Shown here: positions 8,155 through 17,297 of the stretch, piece after piece
How positions within the stretch are numbered: the stretch's first letter is position 1
Layout: each line of letters opens with the position of its first letter
NCBI RefSeq assembly: GCF_008087665.1
Contig: NZ_CP042912.1
Coordinates: 4,898,001-4,962,000 of the forward strand
DNA: 64,000 nt
Reading direction: 5' to 3'
DNA from: Mariniblastus fucicola
GTDB lineage: Bacteria > Planctomycetota > Planctomycetia > Pirellulales > Pirellulaceae
Notes under the pieces: generated by a model
Told to the model about the DNA's origin: nothing
Databases searched by the model: none
What the model saw: only the letters and a program-made list of their open reading frames with translations
Translations under genes and position numbers: made by a program

Positions 8155-9762
8155 ATGGTGTCCGTCGCGTCTGGCCTGACTGACACTGAACTAAACGCGG
8201 AACTTTTTCGGAATCGCAGAATCGCAATGCTGGAATACTATCTTTTCGGAGGCGGCTTACGTCTTGGACAAATCATCATCTATTCTTCTCTGTGGCTGGT
8301 GATCGGTTTCATTGTTGCAGGTATTTTCCGCAACATGCTGGGGCCCGCGAAAGTCAGAAAGCTGTTTGGTGAAGGAACGAAGCGTGGAATTTTTACCGGT
8401 TGGCTGATCGGAATGCTGCTTCCCGTCTGCTCGCTGGGAGCGATTCCGATCGTTCGCGAACTGTATCGCTCGAAAGTCAAAGGCGGAACGATCATCGCGT
8501 TTGGACTGACCGCGCCGCTGTTCAATCCGATGTCGATCCTCTACGGACTGACACTGTCAGATCCGATTGCCATACTTTCATTTTCGCTTTGCGCGTTGGT
8601 GATTGTTGGTTTGCTGGGCATTCTCTGGGACCGTTTCTACCCGGACACGGTAGAAGAATTCCCCGACGTCAAAATGCCTGCTCCTGGGATCAAGCGAATC
8701 GCGGCTGTCTTCTACTCGGCCGTTCGTGACGCGACAGGATCGACATTGATCTATGTCCTCATCGGAATCGCGTGCTCGGTTTTGACTGCGGTATCGTTTG
8801 AAAAAGGCCACTTGCAATACGGAGTCGAACAGGACAACGTCCTAGCTCCGGTGCTCGTCGCGGCCGTCGCGTTGCCGATCTACAGCACGCCGCTTTTGGC
8901 GATGAGTCAGGTTGGCGGAATGTTTCAACATGGCAACTCCATCGGAGGCGCGTTTGCGCTGCTCATTCTCGGCGCAGGAGCCAACATCGGGCTGCTGGTG
9001 TGGTTCAACGTGACCTATGGATGGAAACGGAGCTTGGCTTTCCTCACCTTATTGTTTGTGACGACGATTGCTCTCGCGTATGCGATCGACAAACCGCTTA
9101 CACCGAAAGGCATCACACCGGCAGGCCATTCGCACGCATTCGATGTCTACACTCACCCGTTCAACAAAAGCCAATCAGATATCGGACGTATTTGGCGAAC
9201 ACAGCTTTCAGAATTTTGGCGAGTCAACGAGCTTGGCGGTACGTGGATTCTTGGCGGTTTCCTGTTGGCTGGAATCGTTATTCGATGCTGCGGCACGGCC
9301 CGGGTTGAGTCATGGCTCTATTCGGAATCTCCCGCACCGGAACGCAAATACGACTTCGATGTTCCCGGCTGGGTTTTGGGCGGTACGACGGTCAGCGGTT
9401 TGATCGCAGCGAGTGTCGTTGGATGCTATTTTTACTATCCGTCTCCGGAGCAACTGCTGCCGGACCTGTCCACGATCAACACCGAGTGCGTATTGTCAGC
9501 GAAGAACCAGCAATGGGAAGCCGCCGAAAAGTGGATTCCTTACGCAGACGATCTCTCGAGGCGATTGGAAGTCGGTGTGTTTTTGCGCAACGGTTCGGTC
9601 GACGAGTTCAAGACCGCGAAAGCCAAAACCTATCGTGACAAACTGGACAAGCTAAAAGAGCTGGTCGAGCAGCGTGAAGGCGAAAACATCGAGGCTTACG
9701 CGATGGACCTTTCGAAATCCTATCAGCGGTTGAGCCGGGCGTTCAAGGACGAAGCAGAGTAA
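8155..9762 (+). CDS. DUF318/ArsP-like permease, putative metal(loid) efflux
   Basis: A polytopic membrane protein of about 535 residues (511 if ATG 8227 is the start). The core resembles the DUF318/ArsP permease family, with the hallmark LLPVCSLGAIPIV and a second half with a matching PLFNPMS segment. About eight to ten TM helices are visible, then a final TM near 420-440 and a soluble, charged C-terminal tail (about 440-535). A loop near 320-330 carries HSHAFDVYTH. The family includes organoarsenical and copper/zinc exporters. The His-rich lipoprotein immediately upstream favours a transition metal. Neither possible start has a good ribosome site. The long upstream part of the frame overlaps the lipoprotein and is not used. 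Confidence 0.8.
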   Translation: MVSVASGLTDTELNAELFRNRRIAMLEYYLFGGGLRLGQIIIYSSLWLVIGFIVAGIFRNMLGPAKVRKLFGEGTKRGIFTGWLIGMLLPVCSLGAIPIVRELYRSKVKGGTIIAFGLTAPLFNPMSILYGLTLSDPIAILSFSLCALVIVGLLGILWDRFYPDTVEEFPDVKMPAPGIKRIAAVFYSAVRDATGSTLIYVLIGIACSVLTAVSFEKGHLQYGVEQDNVLAPVLVAAVALPIYSTPLLAMSQVGGMFQHGNSIGGAFALLILGAGANIGLLVWFNVTYGWKRSLAFLTLLFVTTIALAYAIDKPLTPKGITPAGHSHAFDVYTHPFNKSQSDIGRIWRTQLSEFWRVNELGGTWILGGFLLAGIVIRCCGTARVESWLYSESPAPERKYDFDVPGWVLGGTTVSGLIAASVVGCYFYYPSPEQLLPDLSTINTECVLSAKNQQWEAAEKWIPYADDLSRRLEVGVFLRNGSVDEFKTAKAKTYRDKLDKLKELVEQREGENIEAYAMDLSKSYQRLSRAFKDEAE

Positions 9763-9830
9763 CGGCAGGAACAGGCTAACCAGTTCGTGTCGCGTGCGGA
9801 ATCGAGTCCGGAATTTCGGGCTCACTTCGG

Positions 9831-10463
9831 TTACTCCGCGTTCTTCTTTTCGTAGACGACGGACAGGAACGCGTCGACGTCTTTGAACTTCTTCTTTTCC
9901 ACCAGCACGTCGTCGACCATCTTGCGAGACTCCTGCTCGGAATGCCCGAAACTGACCAAAATCTGATAGACCTCTTCCGCGATCGACGGTGCAGTGCCAG
10001 AGCCCTGATCGCCCTCGGCCGCAGGAACCAGCAAGGCAAAGCGAGCCATCTTGCGACGTAGTTTGGCCACGATCCGCTCCGCCGTTGCGGCACCGATTCC
10101 AGGCATCGTGGTCAACGTTTTCACGTCCTGTTGCTCGATCGAACGAGCCACATCCGGAACCGGTCGGACCATCGCTTTGAGCGCCTTCTTCACGCCCAAC
10201 CCGTCGACCGAACAGAACACTTCGAAGAATTGCTTTTCCGCGACGCTGTTAAATCCGATCAAACGCGGCGTCATCCGGCCGCCTTTCTGCACATTGCCGT
10301 CGATGTACTGAATCGTGTGCAAAGTGATCTGTTCGCCCAGCTTCATCTGAATCTGCCGTCGCGTAAACTCGGGCACGAGGACTTCGTATTCAAACGGAGG
10401 CACTTCCAGAACAGCACAGTCGTCAGGCAGCGCGCACAGCAGTCCGGTAATTTTTCGAATCAT
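9831..10463 (-). CDS. ruvA: Holliday junction branch migration protein RuvA
   Basis: A 210-residue RuvA. It has the N-terminal OB-fold beginning [12 protein letters not shown], helix-hairpin-helix motifs ([10 protein letters not shown] at about 85-95, [19 protein letters not shown] at about 118-137), and a C-terminal three-helix RuvB-binding domain (about 155-205). RuvA tetramers bind four-way junctions and load the RuvB motor. The start overlaps the ruvC stop by an ATGA, so translation is coupled. The upstream extension of the frame lies within ruvC and is not coding. ruvB is not in this window. Confidence 0.95.
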   Translation of the reverse strand: MIRKITGLLCALPDDCAVLEVPPFEYEVLVPEFTRRQIQMKLGEQITLHTIQYIDGNVQKGGRMTPRLIGFNSVAEKQFFEVFCSVDGLGVKKALKAMVRPVPDVARSIEQQDVKTLTTMPGIGAATAERIVAKLRRKMARFALLVPAAEGDQGSGTAPSIAEEVYQILVSFGHSEQESRKMVDDVLVEKKKFKDVDAFLSVVYEKKNAE

Positions 10464-10963
10464 AGAATGGAGGTCGGTCGTGAGGATAAAAAGTGGTGGC
10501 AGATCGCGATCGCGGCCGCATCCGCCACGTCCGCGGGTTCTGGAATGGAATCGAGATTCAACTGTGTCGCGACGGCGAGCTGAACTTGCGACTTTGGCGC
10601 TCGGCCATTTCCCGTCATGACTTTTTTGACTTGGGTCGCCGCGTAGGGCATCACCGAAACACCGTTTTCCGCGCACGCCAAACAGATGACTCCACGGGCG
10701 TGGCCCATGATGATCGCGGTCGTCGGATTCGCATAGTGACTGTACAGTTCTTCCAGTCCCGCACAATCGGGCTTGAGTCGTTGAATGACTTCGGTCAGCC
10801 CTTCGTGGATTTCTTTCAGCCGATCGCCGAGCGAATCTTTGCGCTTGCTGCGAACGATCCCGCCTTCCACGATTTGGAACTGATTGCCATCGGTATCGAG
10901 CACGCTGTAGCCCGTAATATTCAGGCCCGGATCGATGCCAAGGATTCTTGTTTTGCCGTCCAT
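10460..10963 (-). CDS. ruvC: Holliday junction resolvase RuvC
   Basis: A 167-residue RuvC endonuclease with an RNase H-like fold. The acidic catalytic residues are visible: Asp11 in LGIDPGLNITGYS, Glu71 in GLEELYSHYANP, and Asp145 and Asp148 in PADVADAAAIAICH. The spacing matches the E. coli Asp7, Glu66, Asp138 and Asp141. RuvC resolves Holliday junctions handed over by RuvAB. The ATG at 10963 has AAGGTAA upstream and lies 11 bases after the ispF stop. Length and motifs are normal. Confidence 0.96.
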   Translation of the reverse strand: MDGKTRILGIDPGLNITGYSVLDTDGNQFQIVEGGIVRSKRKDSLGDRLKEIHEGLTEVIQRLKPDCAGLEELYSHYANPTTAIIMGHARGVICLACAENGVSVMPYAATQVKKVMTGNGRAPKSQVQLAVATQLNLDSIPEPADVADAAAIAICHHFLSSRPTSIL

Positions 10964-10974
10964 GAAGTTACCTT

Positions 10975-11457
10975 TCAGTCTTCCCGCGTCAGCAACGCAA
11001 CGCACTGAGCCTGCATAATTTTTCCAGAGCCAACATCGCCGACGCCTTCTCCCGTTTTGGCTTTCACGCCCACGCAGTCCGGAGAGATGAACAGAATCTG
11101 GGCGACGCGAATCGCAATCGCTGGCTTGTACGGCGAAAGTTTTGGCTTCTGCGCGAACACAATGCAATCGAGATTGGCGATCGACCAACCTTCATCGGCA
11201 GCCCGCCGCCACGCGAGGCTCAACATTTCAGCCGAATCCCGGTTTTTGTTTTCTTCGGCGTTGTCAGGAAAGAGCTCACCGATGTCGCCCATCGCCGCGG
11301 CACCCAGAATCGCGTCGGTGATTGCATGCAGCAGCACGTCGGCGTCGCTGTGGCCGGCAAGATGAAAGTCAAACTCGATGTCGACGCCACCGATCTTGAG
11401 CGGGCCGCCTGGTTCGAGGCGATGCGTGTCGTGTCCGATCCCGATTCGATGTTGCAT
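10975..11457 (-). CDS. ispF: 2-C-methyl-D-erythritol 2,4-cyclodiphosphate synthase
   Basis: A 160-residue IspF, the MEP-pathway enzyme that cyclises CDP-ME 2-phosphate to ME-cPP for isoprenoid synthesis. Zinc ligands are seen in GIGHDTHRLEPGG (Asp10, His12) and the AGHSDADVLLHAITDA motif. The GDIGELFPD segment and the C-terminal TGEGVGDVG follow the family pattern. An upstream ATG at 11502 would add 15 residues that are not typical of IspF, so 11457 is preferred. It heads an ispF-ruvC-ruvA run on the minus strand. Confidence 0.94.
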   Translation of the reverse strand: MQHRIGIGHDTHRLEPGGPLKIGGVDIEFDFHLAGHSDADVLLHAITDAILGAAAMGDIGELFPDNAEENKNRDSAEMLSLAWRRAADEGWSIANLDCIVFAQKPKLSPYKPAIAIRVAQILFISPDCVGVKAKTGEGVGDVGSGKIMQAQCVALLTRED

Positions 11458-11560
11458 GTTGAGTTCTGCGTGGTTTGTCAAAGACGAAATGGTGGGTGCC
11501 ATGATTGCGAATGTGTAAGCATGCTCACGAAAGCGCGAGGCATGGGCCCCGGTGCTTCTG

Positions 11561-11628
11561 TGAGCGACAGGGCGCTAGCCGTCGTTTCGCCGCACCCTCG
11601 ATACCGGCGGCTAGCGCCGTGCCGCTCA
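11561..11628. repeat. Intergenic palindromic element, copy 1
   Basis: The left arm 11561-11584 (TGAGCGACAGGGCGCTAGCC plus TGCG-like bases) pairs with the right arm 11605-11628, read in reverse complement, with three mismatches. About 20 bases separate the arms. The core CGGCTAGCGCC and the outer TGAGCG ends match the better-preserved copy at 41335-41400. It lies between the divergent ispF and ABC ATPase genes and outside both coding regions. Confidence 0.85.
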
Positions 11629-11820
11629 ATGGATCAACCCGTATTGGGCTTCCAGCGCGATTCGCGATTGAATCCGTGAATTTTACTCATCGGATACCGT
11701 CGCGACGCTCTTTCGGTAAGACTATTGTACGGCTCGCGTCTGAATCGACGTAGGCCATTCCACTCGCCTGACTCCGACCTATAATCTCGGCTCGCAAACG
11801 CTTCTTAAACACGCATCAAA

Positions 11821-12846
11821 ATGCCCGTCATCGAGATCAAAAATCTGCACAAGTCCTACCGCGTCTACCAGAAACGCGAAGGAGTCATGGCTTCGATCAA
11901 AGGGCTGTTTAAACGCGAGTATCGCGAAGTCCACGCCGTCCGCAACATCAGCTTGACCGTCGAAGAAGGCGAATTCGTGGCCTTTCTGGGTCCCAACGGA
12001 GCCGGCAAAACGACGACGCTAAAACTGCTCTCCGGCGTCATCAACCCGACCTCCGGAAGCTGCACAGTGCTGGGCCACGTCCCCTGGGAACGTCAAAACG
12101 AATACCGCCGACGTTTCGCCCTGGTGATGGGCCAAAAGAATCAGCTTTGGTGGGACTTGCCTGCGATGGAATCCTTTCGGCTGAACCAACACATCTATGG
12201 GATCGCCGCCGAAGAGTTCAATCGAACGCGTGACGAACTGACCGACATGCTGGACGTGACGCGGTTGCTATCCCAGCCCGTTCGCGAACTGTCGCTGGGC
12301 GAGCGGATGAAGATGGAGTTGATTGCGGCGCTATTGCACAAACCCGATGTGCTGTTTTTGGACGAGCCCACGATCGGTCTGGACGTGATCGCTCAACACA
12401 AGATCCAACAGTTCCTCAAGCATTATCAGGAAGAGCAGAATAACACGATCCTGCTGACCAGCCATTACATGAAAGACATCTCTGCGTTGTGCAAACGCGT
12501 CGTCATCATTGCCGGTGGCTCGATCTATCACGACGGATCACTGGAAGAGATCGTGGATCGGTTTAGCAGTCACAAAATCGTAACGCTGCAAATGGCGAAC
12601 GATTCTTCGCTGGAAGGTTTGCAGAATTTGCCGAACGTGATTTCCGTTCAGGCGCCGAAGATCAAGTTTCGTGTCGAACGCGAAGACGTCGGCCAAACGC
12701 TGAGCGAAATTCTTGGCTTGCACGACGTGGACGATATCGTCGTTGAGGATCCTCCGCTAGAGGAAGTGATTTCGAGCGCGTTTTCGGACGCGGCGAAGCG
12801 ACAGGAAGCTTTCGAACTGGAAACTGCCGAGGCGATCAAGGGATGA
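11821..12846 (+). CDS. ABC-2 type transporter ATP-binding protein
   Basis: A 341-residue ABC ATPase of the exporter (DrrA/NatA-like) type. The Walker A is GPNGAGKTT (57-65), the signature motif is LSLGERMKME (158-167), and the Walker B with switch is VLFLDEPTIGLD (177-188). An extended C-terminal domain (about 230-341) follows, as in ABC-2 exporters. The stop overlaps the first permease start by ATGA, and a second permease follows. The three genes form one complete exporter. The substrate cannot be told from sequence. Confidence 0.92.
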   Translation: MPVIEIKNLHKSYRVYQKREGVMASIKGLFKREYREVHAVRNISLTVEEGEFVAFLGPNGAGKTTTLKLLSGVINPTSGSCTVLGHVPWERQNEYRRRFALVMGQKNQLWWDLPAMESFRLNQHIYGIAAEEFNRTRDELTDMLDVTRLLSQPVRELSLGERMKMELIAALLHKPDVLFLDEPTIGLDVIAQHKIQQFLKHYQEEQNNTILLTSHYMKDISALCKRVVIIAGGSIYHDGSLEEIVDRFSSHKIVTLQMANDSSLEGLQNLPNVISVQAPKIKFRVEREDVGQTLSEILGLHDVDDIVVEDPPLEEVISSAFSDAAKRQEAFELETAEAIKG

Positions 12847-13718
12847 GCCAAGCCGCCGTTTCCAGTCCGCAGCAACTTACATTTTGGCAGAAAGTCCAGA
12901 TCTGGTGGACGTTCTTTCAAGTCTCGATCAATGAACGCCTGGTCTACCGCGGCGATTTCATGATCGGCACGCTGATGCGATTCTTGCCGACACTGACGCA
13001 AATTTTCCTCTGGTGGGCGATCTACGATGTCGTGGCGCAAACCGGTTCGGACACGATCGCCAGCTATCGATACGGTGACATGGTGGCGTACTATTTGATG
13101 GTCACGATCGGACGTGCTTTTTCCAGCATGCCGGGTTTGACCAGCGGAATTGCGAATCAGGTCCGCAACGGAGAGATCAAGAAGTTCCTGATCCAGCCGA
13201 TCGACATGCAAGGCTGTTTGCTGGTCCAGCGGATTGCTCACAAGCTGGTTTACTATTTGATTGCGACGTTGCCGTTCGCGTTGGTGTTCTTTCTGTGCCG
13301 CGAGTTTTTCATCGATGGTTGGCCGTCGGCGGAAGTCTCGATGGTCTTTTTCGCCTCGCTGATCCTCGGTTTCCTGCTCGGGTTTTTCATGGAGAGCGCG
13401 ATCGGGCTGATCAGCTTCTGGTTCCTGGAAGTCACTTCGCTGACGTTCATCTACATGCTGTTCAACTTCCTGTTGTCCGGGCACATGTTTCCGCTGGAGT
13501 TGCTGCCGGAGTCGCCGGTAAACATTCGAGCTTTCGTTGAGTTCCTGCCGTTCAAGTATCTGGCCTATTTTCCTGCGGCCGTGTTTTTGGGCAAAGTCGA
13601 CGGGCCGGAGATGTATCGCGGTTTGGCGATCGAGGCGTCGTGGGTTCTGTTTTTCATCATAGTTTCGCGAATCATGTGGCTTCGCGGCGTGAAGCGTTAC
13701 AGCGGATACGGAGGGTAA
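12843..13718 (+). CDS. ABC-2 family permease, subunit 1
   Basis: A 291-residue integral membrane protein with about six TM helices and a short cytoplasmic N-terminus. It resembles the ABC2_membrane_6-type permeases (the family once called DUF990) that occur as pairs beside a DrrA-like ATPase. Its start overlaps the ATPase stop, and GGAGGG near its end serves as the ribosome site of the second permease. It probably forms a heterodimer with the next gene product. The substrate is unknown. Confidence 0.88.
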   Translation: MSQAAVSSPQQLTFWQKVQIWWTFFQVSINERLVYRGDFMIGTLMRFLPTLTQIFLWWAIYDVVAQTGSDTIASYRYGDMVAYYLMVTIGRAFSSMPGLTSGIANQVRNGEIKKFLIQPIDMQGCLLVQRIAHKLVYYLIATLPFALVFFLCREFFIDGWPSAEVSMVFFASLILGFLLGFFMESAIGLISFWFLEVTSLTFIYMLFNFLLSGHMFPLELLPESPVNIRAFVEFLPFKYLAYFPAAVFLGKVDGPEMYRGLAIEASWVLFFIIVSRIMWLRGVKRYSGYGG

Positions 13719-13721
13719 CCC

Positions 13722-14567
13722 ATGAGCCCGTCTTACCTCAAAGTCTTCTTGACCTTCGCTCGCAACTCGCTTGTCCGCGACATGAGCTTTCGGCTCAACT
13801 TCATTTTGACGTGCTTTTCATCGGTGTCCTGGGCGTTGATGAACTTTCTGCTGTTCAAGATCGTCTATCAGCACACCGAATCGATTGGAGTCGGCACGGG
13901 TTGGTACGAGAACGAATTCTTTATTTTTTTGGGAACGATCTGGATCATCAACAGCCTGATCCAAACGTTCTTCATGACCAACGCCGAAGAATTCTCTGAG
14001 ATGATCCGCACCGGCAATCTTGATTTCGTGTTGCTCAAGCCAATCGACACGCAGTTCCTGATTTCGTTCCCCCGAGTCAACTGGGCTCAGATCCCCAACG
14101 GTCTACTCGGGCTGGCGCTGGTGATTTATTCGTTGGGTGAACTGACAAACGATCCCGAAAAAGTTATCTCGGTCGGACCTTTTGAGTGGCTGCTGTATGC
14201 GTTCTATATTGGCTGTGGCGTGCTGGTGATGTACAGCGTGATGATCATCATGGCGTCGACAAGCATTTGGTTGGGACGGAATCAGAACCTGCATACTTTC
14301 TGGTTCTACATCACCAACTTCTATCGCTATCCGATGGAGATCTATCAGAAGTCCGGGATCGGCATGGCGCTCTGGGGCACGTTTACTTTTGTGATTCCAA
14401 TTCTGGTCGTCTCCAATGTGCCGGCCCGAATTTTGGCTCAACCGATGGAAAGAGGTTGGTACAGCTGGCAGTCGGCGTACGCGATCTTCGCGGCTGCCGC
14501 GTCGTTGATGATCAGTCGCTGGGTGTTCAGGACGGCGTTGCTGAGCTATCGAAGCGCCAGCTCATAG
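13722..14567 (+). CDS. ABC-2 family permease, subunit 2
   Basis: A 281-residue membrane protein of the same superfamily as the preceding permease, with about six TM helices and a conserved stretch near 90-115 (FSEMIRTGNLDFVLLKPID). The equivalent in the partner is NGEIKKFLIQPID. The repeated E-(M/I)-x-x-G-x-(L/I)-x-x-x-L-(L/I)-x-P-I-D pattern supports paralogy. It starts 3 bases after the upstream stop and has a strong GGAGGG site. It is the last gene of the exporter unit. Confidence 0.88.
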   Translation: MSPSYLKVFLTFARNSLVRDMSFRLNFILTCFSSVSWALMNFLLFKIVYQHTESIGVGTGWYENEFFIFLGTIWIINSLIQTFFMTNAEEFSEMIRTGNLDFVLLKPIDTQFLISFPRVNWAQIPNGLLGLALVIYSLGELTNDPEKVISVGPFEWLLYAFYIGCGVLVMYSVMIIMASTSIWLGRNQNLHTFWFYITNFYRYPMEIYQKSGIGMALWGTFTFVIPILVVSNVPARILAQPMERGWYSWQSAYAIFAAAASLMISRWVFRTALLSYRSASS

Positions 14568-14584
14568 GCCAAACTCAGGCCACC

Positions 14585-15268
14585 TCAATTCGTCAGTGCT
14601 GGCGGATATGGCTTGCCGTTGGATTGAAGGACGATTCGTTCGAGCGGAATTCCGATGGCTTTGGAAAGCTTTTGTGCTTTCTTCCAGGCCAGATTGTATT
14701 TGTCCGCCAACAGCGGCCACTTCGCGATGACTTCCTTCCCATCGCGCACGACCAGATCCAATTCCGAATAGCTGGATGCACCCTGGCTGCCGGGCTCGGG
14801 ATCGTGCTGTGTATAGCGAAGGATCGAGCCAACAGGTAGCTCACGTTTGTAGCTGACATCGCCTTCGAGCGTAAAAGTTCGGTCCGCATAGACCGTCAGA
14901 ACTTCAGCCGGCCACGCATCGAAGTAGCGAACTTCTCCGTTGATAAACATGCGGAAAAGAATCAGCTGGCCGACGAAAATCAAAACTATGAAGCTCAGAA
15001 ACGTCACCGCAAAATCGCCGTCTGGCTTGGCATGCCAAACCGCCAACCCTACGGATCCGAAAATCACCAGCCCAACGACAGGGATAATTACGACTCCCAA
15101 AGTTTCGCGAAGCCCCCAGCCTTGCCTGAGAACGAGGCGAGCTTTGAAAGCATCCGAGTCGCTGCCTTCGACCACCGACCATCGTTTGGGCTCGTTGGCA
15201 TAGCAACGTGTTTTGTCCGGTCCGCGGCACAATAGCGGAATGGGTTTCTTTTCGTTGAACATGGCCAT
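14585..15268 (-). CDS. Hypothetical two-TM membrane protein
   Basis: I do not recognise this protein. Taking ATG 15268 gives about 227 residues, with two adjacent hydrophobic segments near 50-105 and a soluble C-terminal part with a Trp/Lys-containing helix. The frame stays open upstream to 15535 without a good ATG, and that stretch reads like real protein (many aromatic and charged residues). A longer form from a non-ATG start is therefore possible. It converges with the ABC exporter genes. Confidence 0.5.
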   Translation of the reverse strand: MAMFNEKKPIPLLCRGPDKTRCYANEPKRWSVVEGSDSDAFKARLVLRQGWGLRETLGVVIIPVVGLVIFGSVGLAVWHAKPDGDFAVTFLSFIVLIFVGQLILFRMFINGEVRYFDAWPAEVLTVYADRTFTLEGDVSYKRELPVGSILRYTQHDPEPGSQGASSYSELDLVVRDGKEVIAKWPLLADKYNLAWKKAQKLSKAIGIPLERIVLQSNGKPYPPALTN

Positions 15269-15631
15269 AGACCAACCAAACTCCCAATAATTCAGGTTGT
15301 GATCAATATTCAGTCGCCATCGAATCCGCCTGGTCAGGCTGTAGTGGGGAAATGCGCTACGATGGATTGAAAGGCCGAATCCGCCGAAATGTCCAGAAGA
15401 CGTGTGGAATTCCAGCGGCAAGGCTTGCGAACCACTCTGTAGACAACAGCCAGGATCGAATTTTGTTGCATCCGTCGGGAAATCGACGCAAAATCTGACA
15501 GATTTCAAAGTTGGCAAGTTATACTGTTTGGGCAATCCAAACTTGACACCGTCCGAGTCAAAATCGGGCGAAACACCTAGAATATAGCAACCTTTCGCAC
15601 ACGCGTTCGAGACGACACGGAGCCAAAAAGC

Positions 15632-17161
15632 ATGTCAAAACTGATTCCGATGGAACAAGCCGCAACAATGTTGGGCATGTCAGTAGAGCAAATCAACGAG
15701 CTCCGCAGCAACCAGGAAATCTTCGGATACAAGGATGGAGGCACCTGGAAGTTCAAGATGACTGAACTTGAACGTGTCGCTGACAATCTCGGAATCAACC
15801 TTGGCGGACTTGGCGACGCAGCTGCGGCCGTCACCGACAAGGCCAAAGACGTTGCTGACAGCTTTGACGATTTGGACTTCGGCGATTCAGAAGAACTGTT
15901 GCTCGACGACGACTCTTCTGGCGATTCGATGGGCTTGGACATTGACGAAGATTCTTCCGTTGAGTTGATGCAGAGCGCAAAGTCTTCCGACATCTTCTCT
16001 GACCTCGAAGAAGACGGCGTGACGCTGGAAGACAGCGGACTTTTGCCGTCAGGCACGTCGAAAGATTTGGACAAAAAAGACGACGATCTTTTGATCAGCA
16101 ACAGCGACGAAATCGATTTGGGCGAAAGCGGCAGCCTCAAACTTCAGGGCGAAAGTTCACTCAAGCTCGACGACAGCGGCGTCTTGAGTCTCGGTTCGGG
16201 CTCGGAAGTTCTCGACGATGACGACCAACTTTCTTTCGGCACCAGCGACATCAGCCTGGCTTCGGGAAGCAGCAAAAAACTCAAAGACGGCGACACTGGT
16301 TCGGATGTGCTCAGCGGCGAAGAAGCTTCTGAAGGAAGCGCTTCGGACACAGGAAAGATGCTCGGCGAAGCCGGCGGCGACGATCTGCTGTTGGCCGAAG
16401 ACGATCTGTTCGAAGACGATTTGGTCCTGCAAGACAGCGCGTCTTTCGAAGACAGCTCTGACCTCGGCAGCGATTTTGACGAAAGCGATCTGATTCTCGA
16501 CGACAGCGATTCCAGCTCAGAATTGGCTTTGGAAGCCAACCAGTCAGGCATCTCGTTGAGTCCCAACGAAAGCGGCATTTCGCTCGGTGATGAGCCATTG
16601 GAACTTGGCGGATCGGACATCGATGAGCTTGAGCTTCCTGAAGACGACATGATCGTTTTGGAAGATGCAGCCGATCCGGAAGCGGCGACGATGATGCAGG
16701 AAGACGATTTCAACCTGACGCCTCTTGAGCAATCGCTCGACGGAGACGACTCAAGTGGATCGTCATCGCAGGTGATCGCACTGGAAGACTCTGAAATATA
16801 CGCGGACGAATCAGAAGCAACGATTCTTGGCGAAAGCGACGCCAGCTTTGGCGAGCCTGCGTTGGTAGACGATGGCTTCGGTGCAGAAGCAGGTTTCGCT
16901 GCGGGTGCTGCTGCCGCCGGTGGCGCGATGATCCCGGGCATGGCGATGGACGGCACTATGGTGCAAACGGGTCCTGCGGGCCCTCCGGAAGCTGAATATT
17001 CGCTGATGAACCTGTTGGCACTCGGCGGAGCTGCCATGATCATTTTCCTCGGAGCATTGCTGGCCTTCGACACCTGTCGCAACCTTTGGGTTGGCGATGG
17101 CTCGGTCGTTTCGAGCGGCTTTTTGAACTTCGTGATCGAAACACTCGGCATGAAAAATTAG
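15632..17161 (+). CDS. Winged-helix/excisionase-like, acidic repeat, membrane-anchored protein
   Basis: A 509-residue protein in three parts. Residues 1-55 look like a MerR/excisionase-type helix-turn-helix (IPMEQAATMLGMSVEQINEL, then a basic, aromatic wing). Residues about 60-430 are a very acidic, low-complexity region of Asp, Glu, Ser, Gly and Leu with SGISL- and LDDDS-type motifs. Residues about 430-509 hold an Ala/Gly-rich linker and a TM segment (about 457-480). Related proteins occur in planctomycetes, as far as I know without assigned function. A strong terminator follows 35 bases after the stop. Whether the N-terminal domain binds DNA or a protein is not shown. Confidence 0.75.
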   Translation: MSKLIPMEQAATMLGMSVEQINELRSNQEIFGYKDGGTWKFKMTELERVADNLGINLGGLGDAAAAVTDKAKDVADSFDDLDFGDSEELLLDDDSSGDSMGLDIDEDSSVELMQSAKSSDIFSDLEEDGVTLEDSGLLPSGTSKDLDKKDDDLLISNSDEIDLGESGSLKLQGESSLKLDDSGVLSLGSGSEVLDDDDQLSFGTSDISLASGSSKKLKDGDTGSDVLSGEEASEGSASDTGKMLGEAGGDDLLLAEDDLFEDDLVLQDSASFEDSSDLGSDFDESDLILDDSDSSSELALEANQSGISLSPNESGISLGDEPLELGGSDIDELELPEDDMIVLEDAADPEAATMMQEDDFNLTPLEQSLDGDDSSGSSSQVIALEDSEIYADESEATILGESDASFGEPALVDDGFGAEAGFAAGAAAAGGAMIPGMAMDGTMVQTGPAGPPEAEYSLMNLLALGGAAMIIFLGALLAFDTCRNLWVGDGSVVSSGFLNFVIETLGMKN

Positions 17162-17191
17162 GCCGTTTGGCTCTGCTAACAAAGAATCACC

Positions 17192-17227
17192 AAAAGCGAT
17201 CAGCAATTTATGCTGGTCGCTTTTTTC
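17192..17227 (+). terminator. Intrinsic terminator
   Basis: AGCGATCAGCA, loop ATTTA, TGCTGGTCGCT forms an 11-bp stem with one G-T pair, followed directly by a run of T. It ends the transcript of the acidic HTH/TM gene. Confidence 0.92.
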
Positions 17228-17297
17228 TTTGGACTTCGGTTGCGGACGCAGCGGCCATTCTTTGCAAGCCACTCGATTTCGCAACTAACCGTATCGA

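Noticed and set aside
11561-11628. The palindromic element as part of a CRISPR array or as a plain terminator
   Set aside because: Only single copies far apart, no spacer series, and no T-tract after the stem.
16144-17151. A 335-codon open frame on the minus strand
   Set aside because: It is antisense to the acidic gene; the Ser/Pro-rich product is what GAA/GAC/GGC-rich codons give in reverse.
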